Source: JABDMH01 sp965223165
Lineage (GTDB): Bacteria; Bacteroidota; Bacteroidia; Chitinophagales; Saprospiraceae
Length of the DNA stretch: 64,000 nt
Direction of reading: 5' to 3'
Assembly: GCA_965223165.1 (NCBI GenBank)
Contig: CBDCVQ010000016.1
Coordinates: forward strand, 248,001 to 312,000
The position numbers and the translations under genes were made by a program. Within the stretch, counting starts at the first letter, position 1. Each line of letters begins with the position of its first letter. The notes below the pieces were generated by a model. It ran no database searches and was not told where the DNA came from. It was given only the letters and a program-made list of their open reading frames with translations. Positions 52,487-62,252 of this stretch are shown piece by piece.

Positions 52487-53662
52487 TTGAGATTATTGGT
52501 GCTCACGTCGAGGTTCCCTTTGCCCCTGAAAAGGGGGGACAAGCTGCGGCTTTTTCACCAGATCAAGTACTTATCTCGCCAACATGAGGTGATCCTGGTG
52601 TCCCTGACACACGAGAGGGTGGAACCGTCGACCATCACCGAGATGCGTAGCTACTGCAGCGAGGTCCATCTCATACCGTTGTCTCATTTTCTTTCGCTAT
52701 GGCGTGGTGCCTGGAGCTTTTTGAGGGGCATGCCTGTGAATGTGGGCTACTTTAGAGCATCCGCGGCGCACCGCCGGGTGATGGAGCTGATCGAGCGAGT
52801 ACAGCCGGACGGCATCTACACGCAACTCATCCGGATGGCGCCCTACCTGGAGCAGATGAGCGAAGTGCTGGCCCTCGACTACATGGATGCGTTCTCCTTA
52901 CGTGCCCAGCGCCGGACAAAGGAGGGTGGCCTGCGGGCGCTGTTCTGGAGGAAAGAATCGCGCAGACTGGCTAGATATGAGGCCTCGGTCTCCAGCAAAT
53001 TTCGTCATAAATTTATCATCAGCCAGCACGATAAGGAGCATCTGGAAGCGTCGGGTGTCCGCCATCTCCAGGTTCTCCGAAACGGGGTCGATGCCAGCTA
53101 TTTTCAATCATCCGGGACCACAGCAAAGGCCTTTGATCTGGTATTTGTGGGCAACTTGAGTTACCATGCCAACATTGCCGCGGCAGCGTATCTGGCAGGC
53201 CAAATCTTGCCTGCCTTGCGATCCAGACACCCCGATGTCAAGGTGCTGATCGCAGGCGCGACGCCCGTAAGGCGCGTGTGGAGACTCGTCGACGCATCCG
53301 TGGAAGTCTGGAGTGATGTGCAAGATATACGCCTGGCCTACGATGCCGCTCCGATCTTCGTAGCTCCCATTTTTTCCGGCAGTGGACTGCAGAATAAGAT
53401 CCTGGAGGCCATGTCCATGGGGCTTGCCTGTATTACTACCTCGCTGGTGCACAGGTCCATCGGTGCGCCCCCAGGCCTCATCCACGTAGCCGATGATGTG
53501 GAGCAGTTTGTGGGCCGTATCTCCCTGCTTTTGACTGATCAGGACCGGAGGATACAACTCGGAGAAAAGGGGAGATCGTTTGTGCAGATGGAGTATAGTT
53601 GGGAGAAATGCAATGAGCCACTCACTAAACTTGCGGTGGCGAAGGATGTTAAAAGGGTATAA
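52487..53662 (+). CDS. GT4/GT1-type glycosyltransferase
   Basis: 391 residues, TTG start (the frame has no ATG before the domain). It begins MRLLVLTSRFPLPLKRGDKLR, resembling the Stp1-type sugar transferases, and has the donor-binding VAPIFSGSGLQNKILEAMSMG near residue 300. GT-B fold. Its stop TAA overlaps the ribBX-type ATG (TAATG), an apparently unrelated but coupled neighbour. Confidence 0.83.
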   Translation: MRLLVLTSRFPLPLKRGDKLRLFHQIKYLSRQHEVILVSLTHERVEPSTITEMRSYCSEVHLIPLSHFLSLWRGAWSFLRGMPVNVGYFRASAAHRRVMELIERVQPDGIYTQLIRMAPYLEQMSEVLALDYMDAFSLRAQRRTKEGGLRALFWRKESRRLARYEASVSSKFRHKFIISQHDKEHLEASGVRHLQVLRNGVDASYFQSSGTTAKAFDLVFVGNLSYHANIAAAAYLAGQILPALRSRHPDVKVLIAGATPVRRVWRLVDASVEVWSDVQDIRLAYDAAPIFVAPIFSGSGLQNKILEAMSMGLACITTSLVHRSIGAPPGLIHVADDVEQFVGRISLLLTDQDRRIQLGEKGRSFVQMEYSWEKCNEPLTKLAVAKDVKRV

Positions 53663-54765
53663 TGCAAATGACGATACAACTGGATAGCATAGAAGAAGCC
53701 ATTGAGGACATCCGGCTGGGGCGGATTGTGATTGTGGTGGATGATGAGGACCGCGAGAATGAGGGGGACTTCATCTGTGCGGCGGAGTGTGTGACGCCCG
53801 AGATCATCAATTTCATGGCCAAGTACGGTAGAGGGCTGATTTGCTCGCCGATCACCGAGGAGCGAGCGCAAGAGCTGGAACTGGATCTGATGGTCACCGA
53901 GAGCACAGCCCTGCATGAGACGGCTTTCACCGTCTCCGTTGATCTCATTGGCAAGGGCTGCACCACGGGAATCTCTGCGTATGACCGGGCTACCGGCATC
54001 CGGGCTTTGGTCGATCCAGCCACCAAACCCGCCGACTTTGGTCGCCCCGGCCACATCTTTCCACTCAAAGCCAAGAAAGGCGGTGTATTGAGGCGGACCG
54101 GGCACACCGAGGCCGCCATCGACTTGGCCAGCCTGGCCGGCTTCAGACCTGCGGGAGTACTGGTCGAGATCTTGAACGAAGATGGGACGATGGCACGGCT
54201 GCCACAGTTGCGATCCATCGCTGACAAGCATGGACTGCGGTTGATCTCCATCAAAGACCTGGTGGCCTACCGAATGAACACGGAAAGACTAATTGCTCGT
54301 AGGGTCACCACCTCAGTCGACTCCAAATGGGGCAATTTTGAAGTGATTGCCTACACCCAGTTGACTACGGGAGATACCCACCTAGCCTTGGTGAAAGGTG
54401 AGTGGACAGAGGACGAGCCGGTCTTGGTGCGGGTGCATTCGTCCACAGAGACAGGCGATATTCTGGGTACTCTCTTTGACGACTATGGGCTTCAATTGCA
54501 TCAGTCGATGAAGCGGATCAAAGAAGAAGGTCGGGGGCTACTGCTGTACATGCGTCACACCGAGGGAGATAGCCTCGTGCACAAGTTGCAAGCACTCAGC
54601 AATGGTCAACATGATCGACAAGAGCAGCGCAATTTTGGCGTCGGAGCACAGATCTTGAGGGACCTGGGCGTGCGAAAGATCCGACTACTCACAAAGCATC
54701 CCAAGCGCAGGGTCGCACTCGATGGCTACGGCCTAGAGATCGTGGAAAATGTGCCTTTGTTCTAG
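53662..54765 (+). CDS. ribB: DHBP synthase with degenerate GTP cyclohydrolase II domain (RibBX-like)
   Basis: The N-terminal RibB domain (about 1-205) is intact: DDEDRENEGD at 27-36, TAFTVSVD, RTGHTEA at 145-151; it makes 3,4-dihydroxy-2-butanone 4-phosphate for riboflavin. The C-terminal RibA-like domain (about 207-367) has lost the three zinc cysteines: the usual C..CDC becomes Thr262, Asp273 and Tyr275, and the RQEGRGI segment reads RHTEGDS. GAQILRDLGVRKIRLLT is kept, so the fold remains. A true GTP cyclohydrolase II must be elsewhere. Confidence 0.9.
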   Translation: MQMTIQLDSIEEAIEDIRLGRIVIVVDDEDRENEGDFICAAECVTPEIINFMAKYGRGLICSPITEERAQELELDLMVTESTALHETAFTVSVDLIGKGCTTGISAYDRATGIRALVDPATKPADFGRPGHIFPLKAKKGGVLRRTGHTEAAIDLASLAGFRPAGVLVEILNEDGTMARLPQLRSIADKHGLRLISIKDLVAYRMNTERLIARRVTTSVDSKWGNFEVIAYTQLTTGDTHLALVKGEWTEDEPVLVRVHSSTETGDILGTLFDDYGLQLHQSMKRIKEEGRGLLLYMRHTEGDSLVHKLQALSNGQHDRQEQRNFGVGAQILRDLGVRKIRLLTKHPKRRVALDGYGLEIVENVPLF

Positions 54766-54813
54766 TACCAATAAAAGTTCCTGAGGTAGCTGGCATTCAG
54801 ACGTCGGGCGTCC

Positions 54814-55875
54814 CTAAAATGTGGGGCAGGCACCACCATCCACCTCGTAGTTGCCGAAGTAAGAAATGGAAACCTCCAGGGCTCCTTGTCCCGTGCGATA
54901 GTTGACCAAGTCTCTGAGATTTAAGTCGTAGCTCAGTCCGATGAGTAGGTCATTGATCCCAAATCCTGCCATAAATCCAATGGCATCCAGTTGAATGGCA
55001 TCATCAAAATCCTGCACGATCCGGAGCCAAGAGCCCAGGTGAAACTTGAACTCGTCGGTGCGAGCGGGCTCCAAGATGAAATTTGTGCCCAGGTTGAGGG
55101 CGGTATGTGGTCCCTGGCTGGTGAAAAAGACCCGTGGCGAAATGTCAGCGTTTTCGCTCATGCGGGTAGTGATACCACCGTGGGCAAAGTACCGGGTGAA
55201 TAGCTCACTGGAAGAAAGCAGTTGCTGGTCTTCGTCGGAGTCATTTTTATAGAAAGATACCTCGGGCTGAAGCGCGTGGTCCACGCCGGCTCCAACATAG
55301 AAGGCGGTGGCATTGGGCGGAGCGGAGACAAAGTTGACTCCCACGGTAAAATCGCTGTAGCTGAAGTTGTTTTCTGGAAGGTCCTCACTGGTCGGTCCGG
55401 TGAAGGCATTCACGCCATCAAACTGATCCTGAAACACGAGATTCTCGTAGAGGATGTTGCGTTGTACAGTCGTCAAGGTGACCCCTGCAGACAGATATTT
55501 GTTTGCTTGATTATTGAGCGACTTGTGGTAAGCACCGGAAAGGGCAATGCTATTGGTCGACAAGTCAACGGGCCCAGCTTGATCCGACAAGAACTTGAGA
55601 CCCACCGCGGCCGCGTCCCCCTCCAGACGTGTAGACTGAATATCAAAACGTAGATCCAGGGCGGCGCCAAAGGTGCTGATCGACCGTTCCAGTGGTCCGC
55701 GCCATTGATCGCGGTAGATCGCTGAGACTCTATACTTGGCTGGAAAACCTCCGGTGAGCGCTGGATTGAGGTGGGTAGGTAGGGCATAATACTGGGAAAA
55801 CTGCGGATCTTGCGCACCCAGGCTCAAGCAGAGACTGGCTGCAAGAAACACCGTGACGGAGCGGAGTACATTCAT
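54814..55875 (-). CDS. PorP/SprF family T9SS outer-membrane protein
   Basis: Second family member in the window, 353 residues. Signal peptide 1-21 (...CLSLGAQ), hallmark DPQFSQYYALPTHLNPALTGG, beta-rich body, LIGLSYDLNLRDL near the end and the terminal GGACPTF. No type-B-sorted cargo is adjacent; the neighbours are cbs upstream and ribBX converging. Probably assists secretion of an unlinked cargo. Confidence 0.88.
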   Translation of the reverse strand: MNVLRSVTVFLAASLCLSLGAQDPQFSQYYALPTHLNPALTGGFPAKYRVSAIYRDQWRGPLERSISTFGAALDLRFDIQSTRLEGDAAAVGLKFLSDQAGPVDLSTNSIALSGAYHKSLNNQANKYLSAGVTLTTVQRNILYENLVFQDQFDGVNAFTGPTSEDLPENNFSYSDFTVGVNFVSAPPNATAFYVGAGVDHALQPEVSFYKNDSDEDQQLLSSSELFTRYFAHGGITTRMSENADISPRVFFTSQGPHTALNLGTNFILEPARTDEFKFHLGSWLRIVQDFDDAIQLDAIGFMAGFGINDLLIGLSYDLNLRDLVNYRTGQGALEVSISYFGNYEVDGGACPTF

Positions 55876-55884
55876 ATGATTCCG

Positions 55885-57246
55885 TTACAGATTTCGAATG
55901 ATATCGTACTGTGTGACAATGTGGTATCGACCTCCGGCATCCTGTGTGACCACCGCAGGACTTTGTCGGCTTATTCTCCTGCTCAGTTGGCTCAAAGTGG
56001 TGTCTTCCGCCAATTCAGGAAACGGCTGATGCATGACGTCGGCCACGCGCAGGGACCGAATCTCCTCCTCGCCACCCAGCAGGTGCTCAATCAACTGGCT
56101 CTCCGTGATCGATCCCGTGATCTCTTCTCCTTTCATCACCGGCATCTGTGAGATGTCTTTGGCTTTCATCACCTCAATCACCTCGGATAGTGGATCGTCC
56201 TCCTGCGCAGACACAAAGGAGGCATCCACCTTATTACGCACAATATCACGGATGCGCACCTCGTGGTCGAGAAAGCCACGTTGCCTCATCCAGTCATCAT
56301 TATAGATCTTACCTACGTAGCGGCTACCATGATCGTGAAATATTACCACGACAAGATCATTTTTAGTCAATCTATCCTCCAACTGCAAGAGTCCTGCCAA
56401 GGCGCTGCCGGCAGAGTAGCCCAGCAGTAGCCCCTCGTGGCGGGCCATCGCTCTCGCAGCGAGCGCCCCATCTTTGTCGGACACTTTTTCAAAGTGGTCG
56501 ATCAGGCTGAAATCAACGTTCTTGGGAAGGATATCCTCACCGATGCCTTCGGTGATGTACGGATAGATTTCTTCTGCATCAAAGATCCCGGTCTCGTGAT
56601 ACTTCTTGAATACCGAGCCATAGGTGTCGATGCCCCAGACTTGGATGTCCTTGTTTTGTTCTTTGAGAAATTTAGCGGTGCCCGATATCGTACCTCCGGT
56701 GCCTACACCGACCACTAGATGCGTCACTTTGCCTTTGGTCTGCTGCCAGATCTCGGGTCCGGTACTTTCGTAGTGGGCCGCGGTGTTGCTGAGGTTGTCG
56801 TACTGGTTGAACCAATAGGAATTGTCGATCTCCTTGCTCAGCTTGCGGGCCACGGAGTAGTACGAACGCTCGTCTTCGGGAGTGACATTGGTCGGACAAA
56901 CGATCACCTCTGCCCCCAGCGCCTTCAGCATGTCAATCTTCTCCTTTGACTGCTTGTCATTGGTGGTAAAGATGCATCGGTACCCCTTGACACAGGCAGC
57001 GATCGCCAATCCCATCCCGGTGTTCCCAGAGGTGCATTCTATGATGGTGCCCCCGGGTTTGATCTTGCCATCTTGCTCGGCTTGTTGGAGCATGCGCAAG
57101 GCCATTCTGTCCTTGATACTATGGCCCGGGTTGAATGTCTCCACCTTTGCATAGACGGGGCAGGGAATGTCCCTCACCGTGTGGTTTAATCGGATGAGCG
57201 GGGTGTCACCGATCGTCTGCAAAATATTGTCGTACACTCTTGCCAT
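55885..57246 (-). CDS. cbs: Cystathionine beta-synthase
   Basis: PLP enzyme condensing serine and homocysteine, or acting as an O-acetylserine/cysteine-type synthase. From the ATG at 57246 the catalytic Lys is Lys45 in PGHSIKDRMALRML; CTSGNTGMGLA and GVGTGGTISGT hold the cofactor. Two CBS motifs form the C-terminal regulatory part (about 335-453), as in eukaryotic-type CBS. The frame to 57267 adds only seven residues. It ends 9 bases before the PorP start. Confidence 0.9.
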   Translation of the reverse strand: MARVYDNILQTIGDTPLIRLNHTVRDIPCPVYAKVETFNPGHSIKDRMALRMLQQAEQDGKIKPGGTIIECTSGNTGMGLAIAACVKGYRCIFTTNDKQSKEKIDMLKALGAEVIVCPTNVTPEDERSYYSVARKLSKEIDNSYWFNQYDNLSNTAAHYESTGPEIWQQTKGKVTHLVVGVGTGGTISGTAKFLKEQNKDIQVWGIDTYGSVFKKYHETGIFDAEEIYPYITEGIGEDILPKNVDFSLIDHFEKVSDKDGALAARAMARHEGLLLGYSAGSALAGLLQLEDRLTKNDLVVVIFHDHGSRYVGKIYNDDWMRQRGFLDHEVRIRDIVRNKVDASFVSAQEDDPLSEVIEVMKAKDISQMPVMKGEEITGSITESQLIEHLLGGEEEIRSLRVADVMHQPFPELAEDTTLSQLSRRISRQSPAVVTQDAGGRYHIVTQYDIIRNL

Positions 57247-57276
57247 GGCGGTACTTTCAGGGGGCAAAGCTAATCT

Positions 57277-58149
57277 TTAGCGACTTACGGTACTTCTTTT
57301 TTTGGGATATCTGACCCGGACAAAAAACTTGGGATCCACCGCGCGAAGCACCTCGGCCACCTCCTTGGAGATGACCATGTCGATTTCCTTGGCATAGAGG
57401 TGTGTAGGTAGTTTACCAATCACTTTGGCATAGGCGGTCGTGCCAAACATGGGATTGTGGATTTCAATGATAGATCGTTCGGGTGCCGAGCGATGTAGCA
57501 CGAATAAGCCCTTGGTCGTCTCCTCGATATTGCAAAAGGCCACCTCATTTTCCACGGACATGTCCTGGACTCCCGGCTGATCGCCAAACATCCGGGCAAG
57601 CTCACTTTCAGGCTCTTCATCTTCATCGGCACGACTTCCTTCCGTGACCAAGAGCGGGCGATAGGTGCGCGATAGCCAACCGATGTGAAGCGTTTGACCC
57701 TTCTTAATATCATTGCCCCGGAGGTCATTGCGGTTGGTGAGTAGATTGATCGGCATGTCAAAGTAGTGCCGGGCAATGCGAAAGAGGTTGTCCTTCTTCT
57801 GTGCACGATAGTAGACCGGGACAAAGTCGCGCTTGCTCTTGAAGAGCGGCAAACGATAGATGACCTGGTCGTTTGTGATGGGCACGACCACCACGGCGGG
57901 CAACCTGCGGGCATCGCGTTTGATCTCCGGATTGATCCTGCGTATGGCTGCTGGATCAACGCCATAATGCTGGCTGATCGAGTAGAGCGTCTGCTGCTCT
58001 AGCACGCGGTGATGGACGACTTTTCCTAACTTGCTATCTATATGGACGAACACCGGATTCCTGCCATTTTGTTGGGCACTAAGCTGATGCACTTGTGCGA
58101 TGATCGCCAATGACAAAAACAACGTGATTATGACGTGAGTGCTGTTCAT
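57277..58149 (-). CDS. LysM-domain exported protein
   Basis: 290 residues, signal peptide 1-25 (...LSAQ), then two LysM-like modules: HRVLEQQTLYSISQHYGVD with IRRINPE (about 47-75) and YRAQKKDNLFRIARHYFDM (about 113-150). LysM modules bind peptidoglycan. The C-terminal region (EIHNPMFGTTAYAKVIGKLP) resembles DPBB/RlpA-like tails. Presumed cell-wall associated. A TATTTTTG box lies just upstream on its strand. Confidence 0.8.
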   Translation of the reverse strand: MNSTHVIITLFLSLAIIAQVHQLSAQQNGRNPVFVHIDSKLGKVVHHRVLEQQTLYSISQHYGVDPAAIRRINPEIKRDARRLPAVVVVPITNDQVIYRLPLFKSKRDFVPVYYRAQKKDNLFRIARHYFDMPINLLTNRNDLRGNDIKKGQTLHIGWLSRTYRPLLVTEGSRADEDEEPESELARMFGDQPGVQDMSVENEVAFCNIEETTKGLFVLHRSAPERSIIEIHNPMFGTTAYAKVIGKLPTHLYAKEIDMVISKEVAEVLRAVDPKFFVRVRYPKKRSTVSR

Positions 58150-58160
58150 AGATTGCTGTG

Positions 58161-58168
58161 CAAAAATA
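58161..58168 (-). promoter_or_regulatory. Candidate -7 box for the LysM protein gene
   Basis: CAAAAATA on the plus strand is TATTTTTG on the minus strand, 11 bases before the LysM start at 58149, in the 50-base spacer shared with divergent kdsB. Confidence 0.35.
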
Positions 58169-58199
58169 GTATATATATTATTTAGATCCCTAATATAGA

Positions 58200-58934
58200 A
58201 TGAGAGCCATTGGAGTCATTCCCGCGCGTTATGAATCATCTCGTTTCCCTGGCAAGCCGTTGGCCGACATTCGTGGCAGCAGCATGATCAAGCGTGTATA
58301 CACGCAAGCCTGCCAGGCCAACCTGCTGGACCATGTGATGGTCGCCTCTGATGACAAGAAGATCATAGACCACTGTAAGAACGAAGAAATACCGGTGGTT
58401 ATGACGTCGCCACACCACCAATCTGGTACGGACCGCATCGCGGAGGTCGCCCAGCAGCACGTGGCCGATTATGTGGTCAATATCCAGGGTGACGAACCCC
58501 TGATCCCACCGTATTACATTGATCTGCTGGTAAGGGCATTGATGGAGGGCAAGGCGGAGATTGCCACCCTGGCTACTAAGATCACGGACGCCAGTCAGCA
58601 GAAGAAAGATATTGTCAAGGTGGTGACCCGCGCCGATCATCGCGCCCTGTACTTCAGTCGATCGACGATCCCTTATGTGTGGGATCCTAGCCAGACCTCG
58701 GTCGCCCACCTTCGGCACATGGGTATCTATGCTTTCCAACGAAGTACATTGCTGGAAGTCACCCAGATGCCTCAGAGTTTTCTTGAGAAGGCGGAAAAAC
58801 TGGAGCAGCTGCGCTGGTTGGAGAATGGGTATGAGATTGAAGTCGTAGAAGTACCCAGCGCTCCCGCCGGTGTGGACACGCCTGCTGACTTGGCTCGATT
58901 GGTCCAGTGGATGATCGACGAGGGCATTGACTAG
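58200..58934 (+). CDS. kdsB: CMP-KDO synthetase
   Basis: Activates 3-deoxy-manno-octulosonate with CTP for lipopolysaccharide synthesis. N-terminal GVIPARYESSRFPGKPLADI is diagnostic; VVNIQGDEPLI and KVVTRADHRALYFSRS follow, and VDTPADLARL closes the domain. 244 residues, normal. It indicates an LPS-bearing envelope and agrees with the glycosyltransferases nearby. Confidence 0.95.
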   Translation: MRAIGVIPARYESSRFPGKPLADIRGSSMIKRVYTQACQANLLDHVMVASDDKKIIDHCKNEEIPVVMTSPHHQSGTDRIAEVAQQHVADYVVNIQGDEPLIPPYYIDLLVRALMEGKAEIATLATKITDASQQKKDIVKVVTRADHRALYFSRSTIPYVWDPSQTSVAHLRHMGIYAFQRSTLLEVTQMPQSFLEKAEKLEQLRWLENGYEIEVVEVPSAPAGVDTPADLARLVQWMIDEGID

Positions 58935-58976
58935 TCGCTGGGAGACCGCCTCCGACTGCGTACAGATCTATCGCGG

Positions 58977-59477
58977 TCAATCCGTCGGCGGCACAAGTAG
59001 GTCCCGGCTGGAGAAGGACAAGGGCAAAAGATGCCCAGCCGAGGAAAAGATCAAGATGGGGCCGGACTCTCCCTGCAATATGACCTCAATCGGACTGGCA
59101 TGTCGGTCCTGGTGCTCCATCAACACCTGCCTGCACGCGCCGCAAGGTGTGATGGGATGATCGATGACTTTGGGACGGTAGCGGGCGGTGATGGCAATGG
59201 ATTCAACCGTGACATTAGGATGTTGTGAGCCCGCCATGGCGAGTACATTTTGTTCGGCACAAAGTGTGAGCCCGTACGCTGCGTTTTCTTGATTGGTGCC
59301 GGTGAGGAGCTTTCCATCTGACAAGCGGAGGGCGGCGGCTACCTCAAAGCTGGAGTAGGGTGCATAGGAGTGGGGGAGAGCCGTCTTCGCTAGTGCCAGC
59401 AGCTCTTGCTGGGCTGGGCTAAGTGTCGATACGTCGTCGTGTGCTTGATACCGTATGTTGATTTCCTTCTCTCCCAT
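58977..59477 (-). CDS. cdd: Cytidine deaminase
   Basis: Deaminates cytidine/deoxycytidine in pyrimidine salvage. From the ATG at 59477, zinc ligand Cys73 with catalytic Glu75 (TLCAEQN) and zinc cysteines 112 and 115 (PCGACRQ) are all present; TNQENAAYGL and YSSFEVAAAL are family motifs. About 166 residues, slightly longer than the homotetrameric type. The longer frame to 59522 adds 15 residues without features. Confidence 0.92.
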   Translation of the reverse strand: MGEKEINIRYQAHDDVSTLSPAQQELLALAKTALPHSYAPYSSFEVAAALRLSDGKLLTGTNQENAAYGLTLCAEQNVLAMAGSQHPNVTVESIAITARYRPKVIDHPITPCGACRQVLMEHQDRHASPIEVILQGESGPILIFSSAGHLLPLSFSSRDLLVPPTD

Positions 59478-59576
59478 GTCGCACCGGGTCCTGGGCTGAT
59501 TGATATTTTTGGAAATTAACAATTCATTTCTAGTTTTTTTGCCTCATTATTGCGAGAGCAGCATCTGTCCAAATTG

Positions 59577-60911
59577 ATGAAAAATATCTTGGTTGTCGGA
59601 GCTGGGAGATCTTCTAAGTCGCTCATCGACTATCTGCTGGCCGTATCAGAAGAAACGGGCTGGATGGTGATGGTGGCAGATGCGCAGATTGAGCTGGCAG
59701 AAGCCAAGATCTCGGGCCACAGCAATGGACTGGCCGTCTGGCTGGATGTAGAGAAGCCCAACGATCGCAAGGACCTGATCAAGAAGGCGGACATTGTTGT
59801 ATCGCTCTTGCCTCCGCATCTACATACGCTGGTCGCCCGCGATTGTATCGTCTTGCGCAAGCACTTGGTGACGGCCTCCTACGTGTCAGCGGAATTTGAG
59901 AAGCTAGATGATCCAGCGAAAGAACGATCACTGGTCTTGATGGGGGAGATGGGGCTGGACCCTGGCATCGATCACATGTCGGCGATGCAAAAGATCACCG
60001 AAATCAAGGAGATGGGTGGCACCCTATCCCACTTCAGATCCTACACCGGAGGGCTCGTAGCACCAGAGAGCGATACCAATCCCTGGCACTATAAGTTCAC
60101 CTGGAGTCCGAGAAACGTGGTCCTGGCGGGTAAGGGCACTGCGCAGTATTTGGTCGATGGTAAATTGAAATACATACCGTACCACCAGCTATTCAAAAGT
60201 GCCCGAGAGGTGAGTATCACCGGCCTGGGTACCTACGAAATGTATCCTAATCGAGATAGCTTGACCTATCGCTCGCACTACGGATTGCAAGACATCCCTA
60301 ATATTCTACGTGGTACATTACGGCACTGTGGGTATGCACAAGCATGGGATGCGCTGATCAACCTGGGGCTGACCGACGACACCTTTCCGATCAAGGGGTC
60401 CAAGCAGATGCGTTATCGTGAGCTGGTGGAGGCATTTGTGCCTCAAGGATATGGCAGTCTGCGTGATCGGGTGGCTAAGCACTTACGCATACCTTCCGAC
60501 TCAGAAGTCATGGACAAAATCGCCTGGCTAGGGTTGCTGGGAGGGCGAAAGATTGGTCTTGATCAGGCGAGCCCAGCGGATATCCTGGAGCATCTACTCC
60601 TGGAGAAATGGCGGCTGCAGCCCGAAGATAAGGATATGGTAATCATGCAGCATGAATACGAATATGAGCTGGACGGACAGCGTCGCTTGCTCACCAGTAC
60701 CCTGGTGCAAAAGGGCCAAGACGCGGCCCATACGGCGATGACGAGGCTGGTCGGATTACCCTTGGGCATCTGCACCAAGCTCATTTTGGACGGTACGATT
60801 CGGACACCCGGCGTTCGCATTCCGGTGAGCGAGGAGGTGTACAATCCTGTCCTGGCAGAGCTGGAGAAACTGGGTGTCTATTTTGTCGAGTCCGAACAGG
60901 AGCTGCCTTAA
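59577..60911 (+). CDS. Saccharopine dehydrogenase-like oxidoreductase
   Basis: 444 residues from the ATG at 59577 (MKNILVVGAGRSSKSLIDYL). N-terminal Rossmann domain with GAGRSSKS, then VSLLPPHLHTLVARDCI and GEMGLDPGIDHMSA, the saccharopine dehydrogenase C-terminal domain signature. Probably acts in lysine metabolism, either cleaving saccharopine or as a lysine dehydrogenase; the family cannot be split by eye. The TTG at 59550 is an alternative start. The flippase gene begins 6 bases after its stop. Confidence 0.85.
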   Translation: MKNILVVGAGRSSKSLIDYLLAVSEETGWMVMVADAQIELAEAKISGHSNGLAVWLDVEKPNDRKDLIKKADIVVSLLPPHLHTLVARDCIVLRKHLVTASYVSAEFEKLDDPAKERSLVLMGEMGLDPGIDHMSAMQKITEIKEMGGTLSHFRSYTGGLVAPESDTNPWHYKFTWSPRNVVLAGKGTAQYLVDGKLKYIPYHQLFKSAREVSITGLGTYEMYPNRDSLTYRSHYGLQDIPNILRGTLRHCGYAQAWDALINLGLTDDTFPIKGSKQMRYRELVEAFVPQGYGSLRDRVAKHLRIPSDSEVMDKIAWLGLLGGRKIGLDQASPADILEHLLLEKWRLQPEDKDMVIMQHEYEYELDGQRRLLTSTLVQKGQDAAHTAMTRLVGLPLGICTKLILDGTIRTPGVRIPVSEEVYNPVLAELEKLGVYFVESEQELP

Positions 60912-60917
60912 GAGACT

Positions 60918-62252
60918 TTGAACCTGCCAAAACTCTACCGATCACTTTCGACGGACGCGTCACGTGGCTTTCAACTCTTTGCGATCGCCCGGCAGGGCAC
61001 GGCGCTCGTGGTCAGCGTGATCTTGGCCAAGAGTGCGTTGAGTTTGTCCGATATAGGCAGGTATGAGATCTGGATGTACATCGGACTCATATTTACCCTC
61101 TTCTGCTATAGTGGTAGTCTACAAGCGATCGCTGCGCTCTACCCCAAACTCGACGATAAGCGACAGCCTCGGCTCCTAGGTAATGCCTATCTCGCGATTT
61201 GGATTGCGGCTATCGTGCTGGCGCTGGGTGTATGGATATTCCAGGAGGCATTTGCACGACACTTTCTCCATATCACCGACCTTGATCGACTGGGGGGCGT
61301 CTTGATCTTTCTTCTTCTGCACCTTTCAGCTTCGATCGTGCCTTATGTCTTACTCCTACGAGATCGCACGTCTCTCTTCTTGCCCTATGCTGCGTGCTAT
61401 GGCGTCGGTTTTCTCAGTTGCGTGATTTTGCCGCTATGGCTTGGGGGCGGACTGGATAGCTTGTTGCATTGGCTCATCGGCTTTGGCTTGCTCGAACAGG
61501 TGGTCACCCTTCGGCTGCTGGGTAGATATGCACGTTGGCGACCAGATGCAAGCATCCTGCGACAGTTTTTGGCTGTGGGCGTACCGTTGACCCTTTACGG
61601 TAGTCTCGGATTGTTGGCCCAGGTGTTTGACGCATGGCTGGTGACGCTGTACTATCCGGACCTAGCCACATTTGCCGTCTTCAAATACGGGGCTCGCGAG
61701 TTGCCCGGCGCCATAGCCCTGGCCGGCGCCTTTACCACCGCGATGGTCGTGGCATATGCGCAGTCGACTGCCGATGGACTGGCGCGGATGCGACGGGGGA
61801 CTAGGCGACTGATGCACATCTTTTTTCCGTTGGCCACCACGCTGATGCTACTCAGTCCCATACTTTTTCGCTGGATCTATAATGAGGCATTTGTAGAGAG
61901 TGCGATCATCTTTAATACCTACCTGCTGCTCATGATTTCCCGCTGGCTATTTCCACATGCGATTCTGATCGCGGACAACCAGACCAACGTGTTACTCGCC
62001 GTGGGTGTGATCGAGCTTCTTGTCAATGTGCTATTGAGCTTTGCGTTGATCGGATCGCTGGGACTTTGGGGCGTCGCTTTGGCCACGGTGGTCGCCTTCC
62101 TGTTGGAGAAACTCATCCTGGTCCTTTGGGTCAGGCTCAGGCGGGGGATCGGCCCCAGCGCATATGTGCCCCGGGCAGCGCTGGTGTATTATTCTCTGGG
62201 ACTCTTGACAGCCTACGCTCTCACCTTTGTGATTTATCCCGAAATTGGGTAG
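60918..62252 (+). CDS. Polysaccharide flippase (MATE/Wzx-like)
   Basis: 444-residue membrane protein with about 12 to 14 hydrophobic segments and the fold of oligosaccharide flippases. TTG start with MNLPKLYRSLSTDASRGFQL; FKYGARELPGAIALAGAF and NTYLLLMISRWLFPHAI are typical of the group. It would move lipid-linked glycans across the inner membrane. It is packed between the saccharopine-dehydrogenase-like gene and prmC with no spacer to the latter. Confidence 0.82.
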   Translation: MNLPKLYRSLSTDASRGFQLFAIARQGTALVVSVILAKSALSLSDIGRYEIWMYIGLIFTLFCYSGSLQAIAALYPKLDDKRQPRLLGNAYLAIWIAAIVLALGVWIFQEAFARHFLHITDLDRLGGVLIFLLLHLSASIVPYVLLLRDRTSLFLPYAACYGVGFLSCVILPLWLGGGLDSLLHWLIGFGLLEQVVTLRLLGRYARWRPDASILRQFLAVGVPLTLYGSLGLLAQVFDAWLVTLYYPDLATFAVFKYGARELPGAIALAGAFTTAMVVAYAQSTADGLARMRRGTRRLMHIFFPLATTLMLLSPILFRWIYNEAFVESAIIFNTYLLLMISRWLFPHAILIADNQTNVLLAVGVIELLVNVLLSFALIGSLGLWGVALATVVAFLLEKLILVLWVRLRRGIGPSAYVPRAALVYYSLGLLTAYALTFVIYPEIG

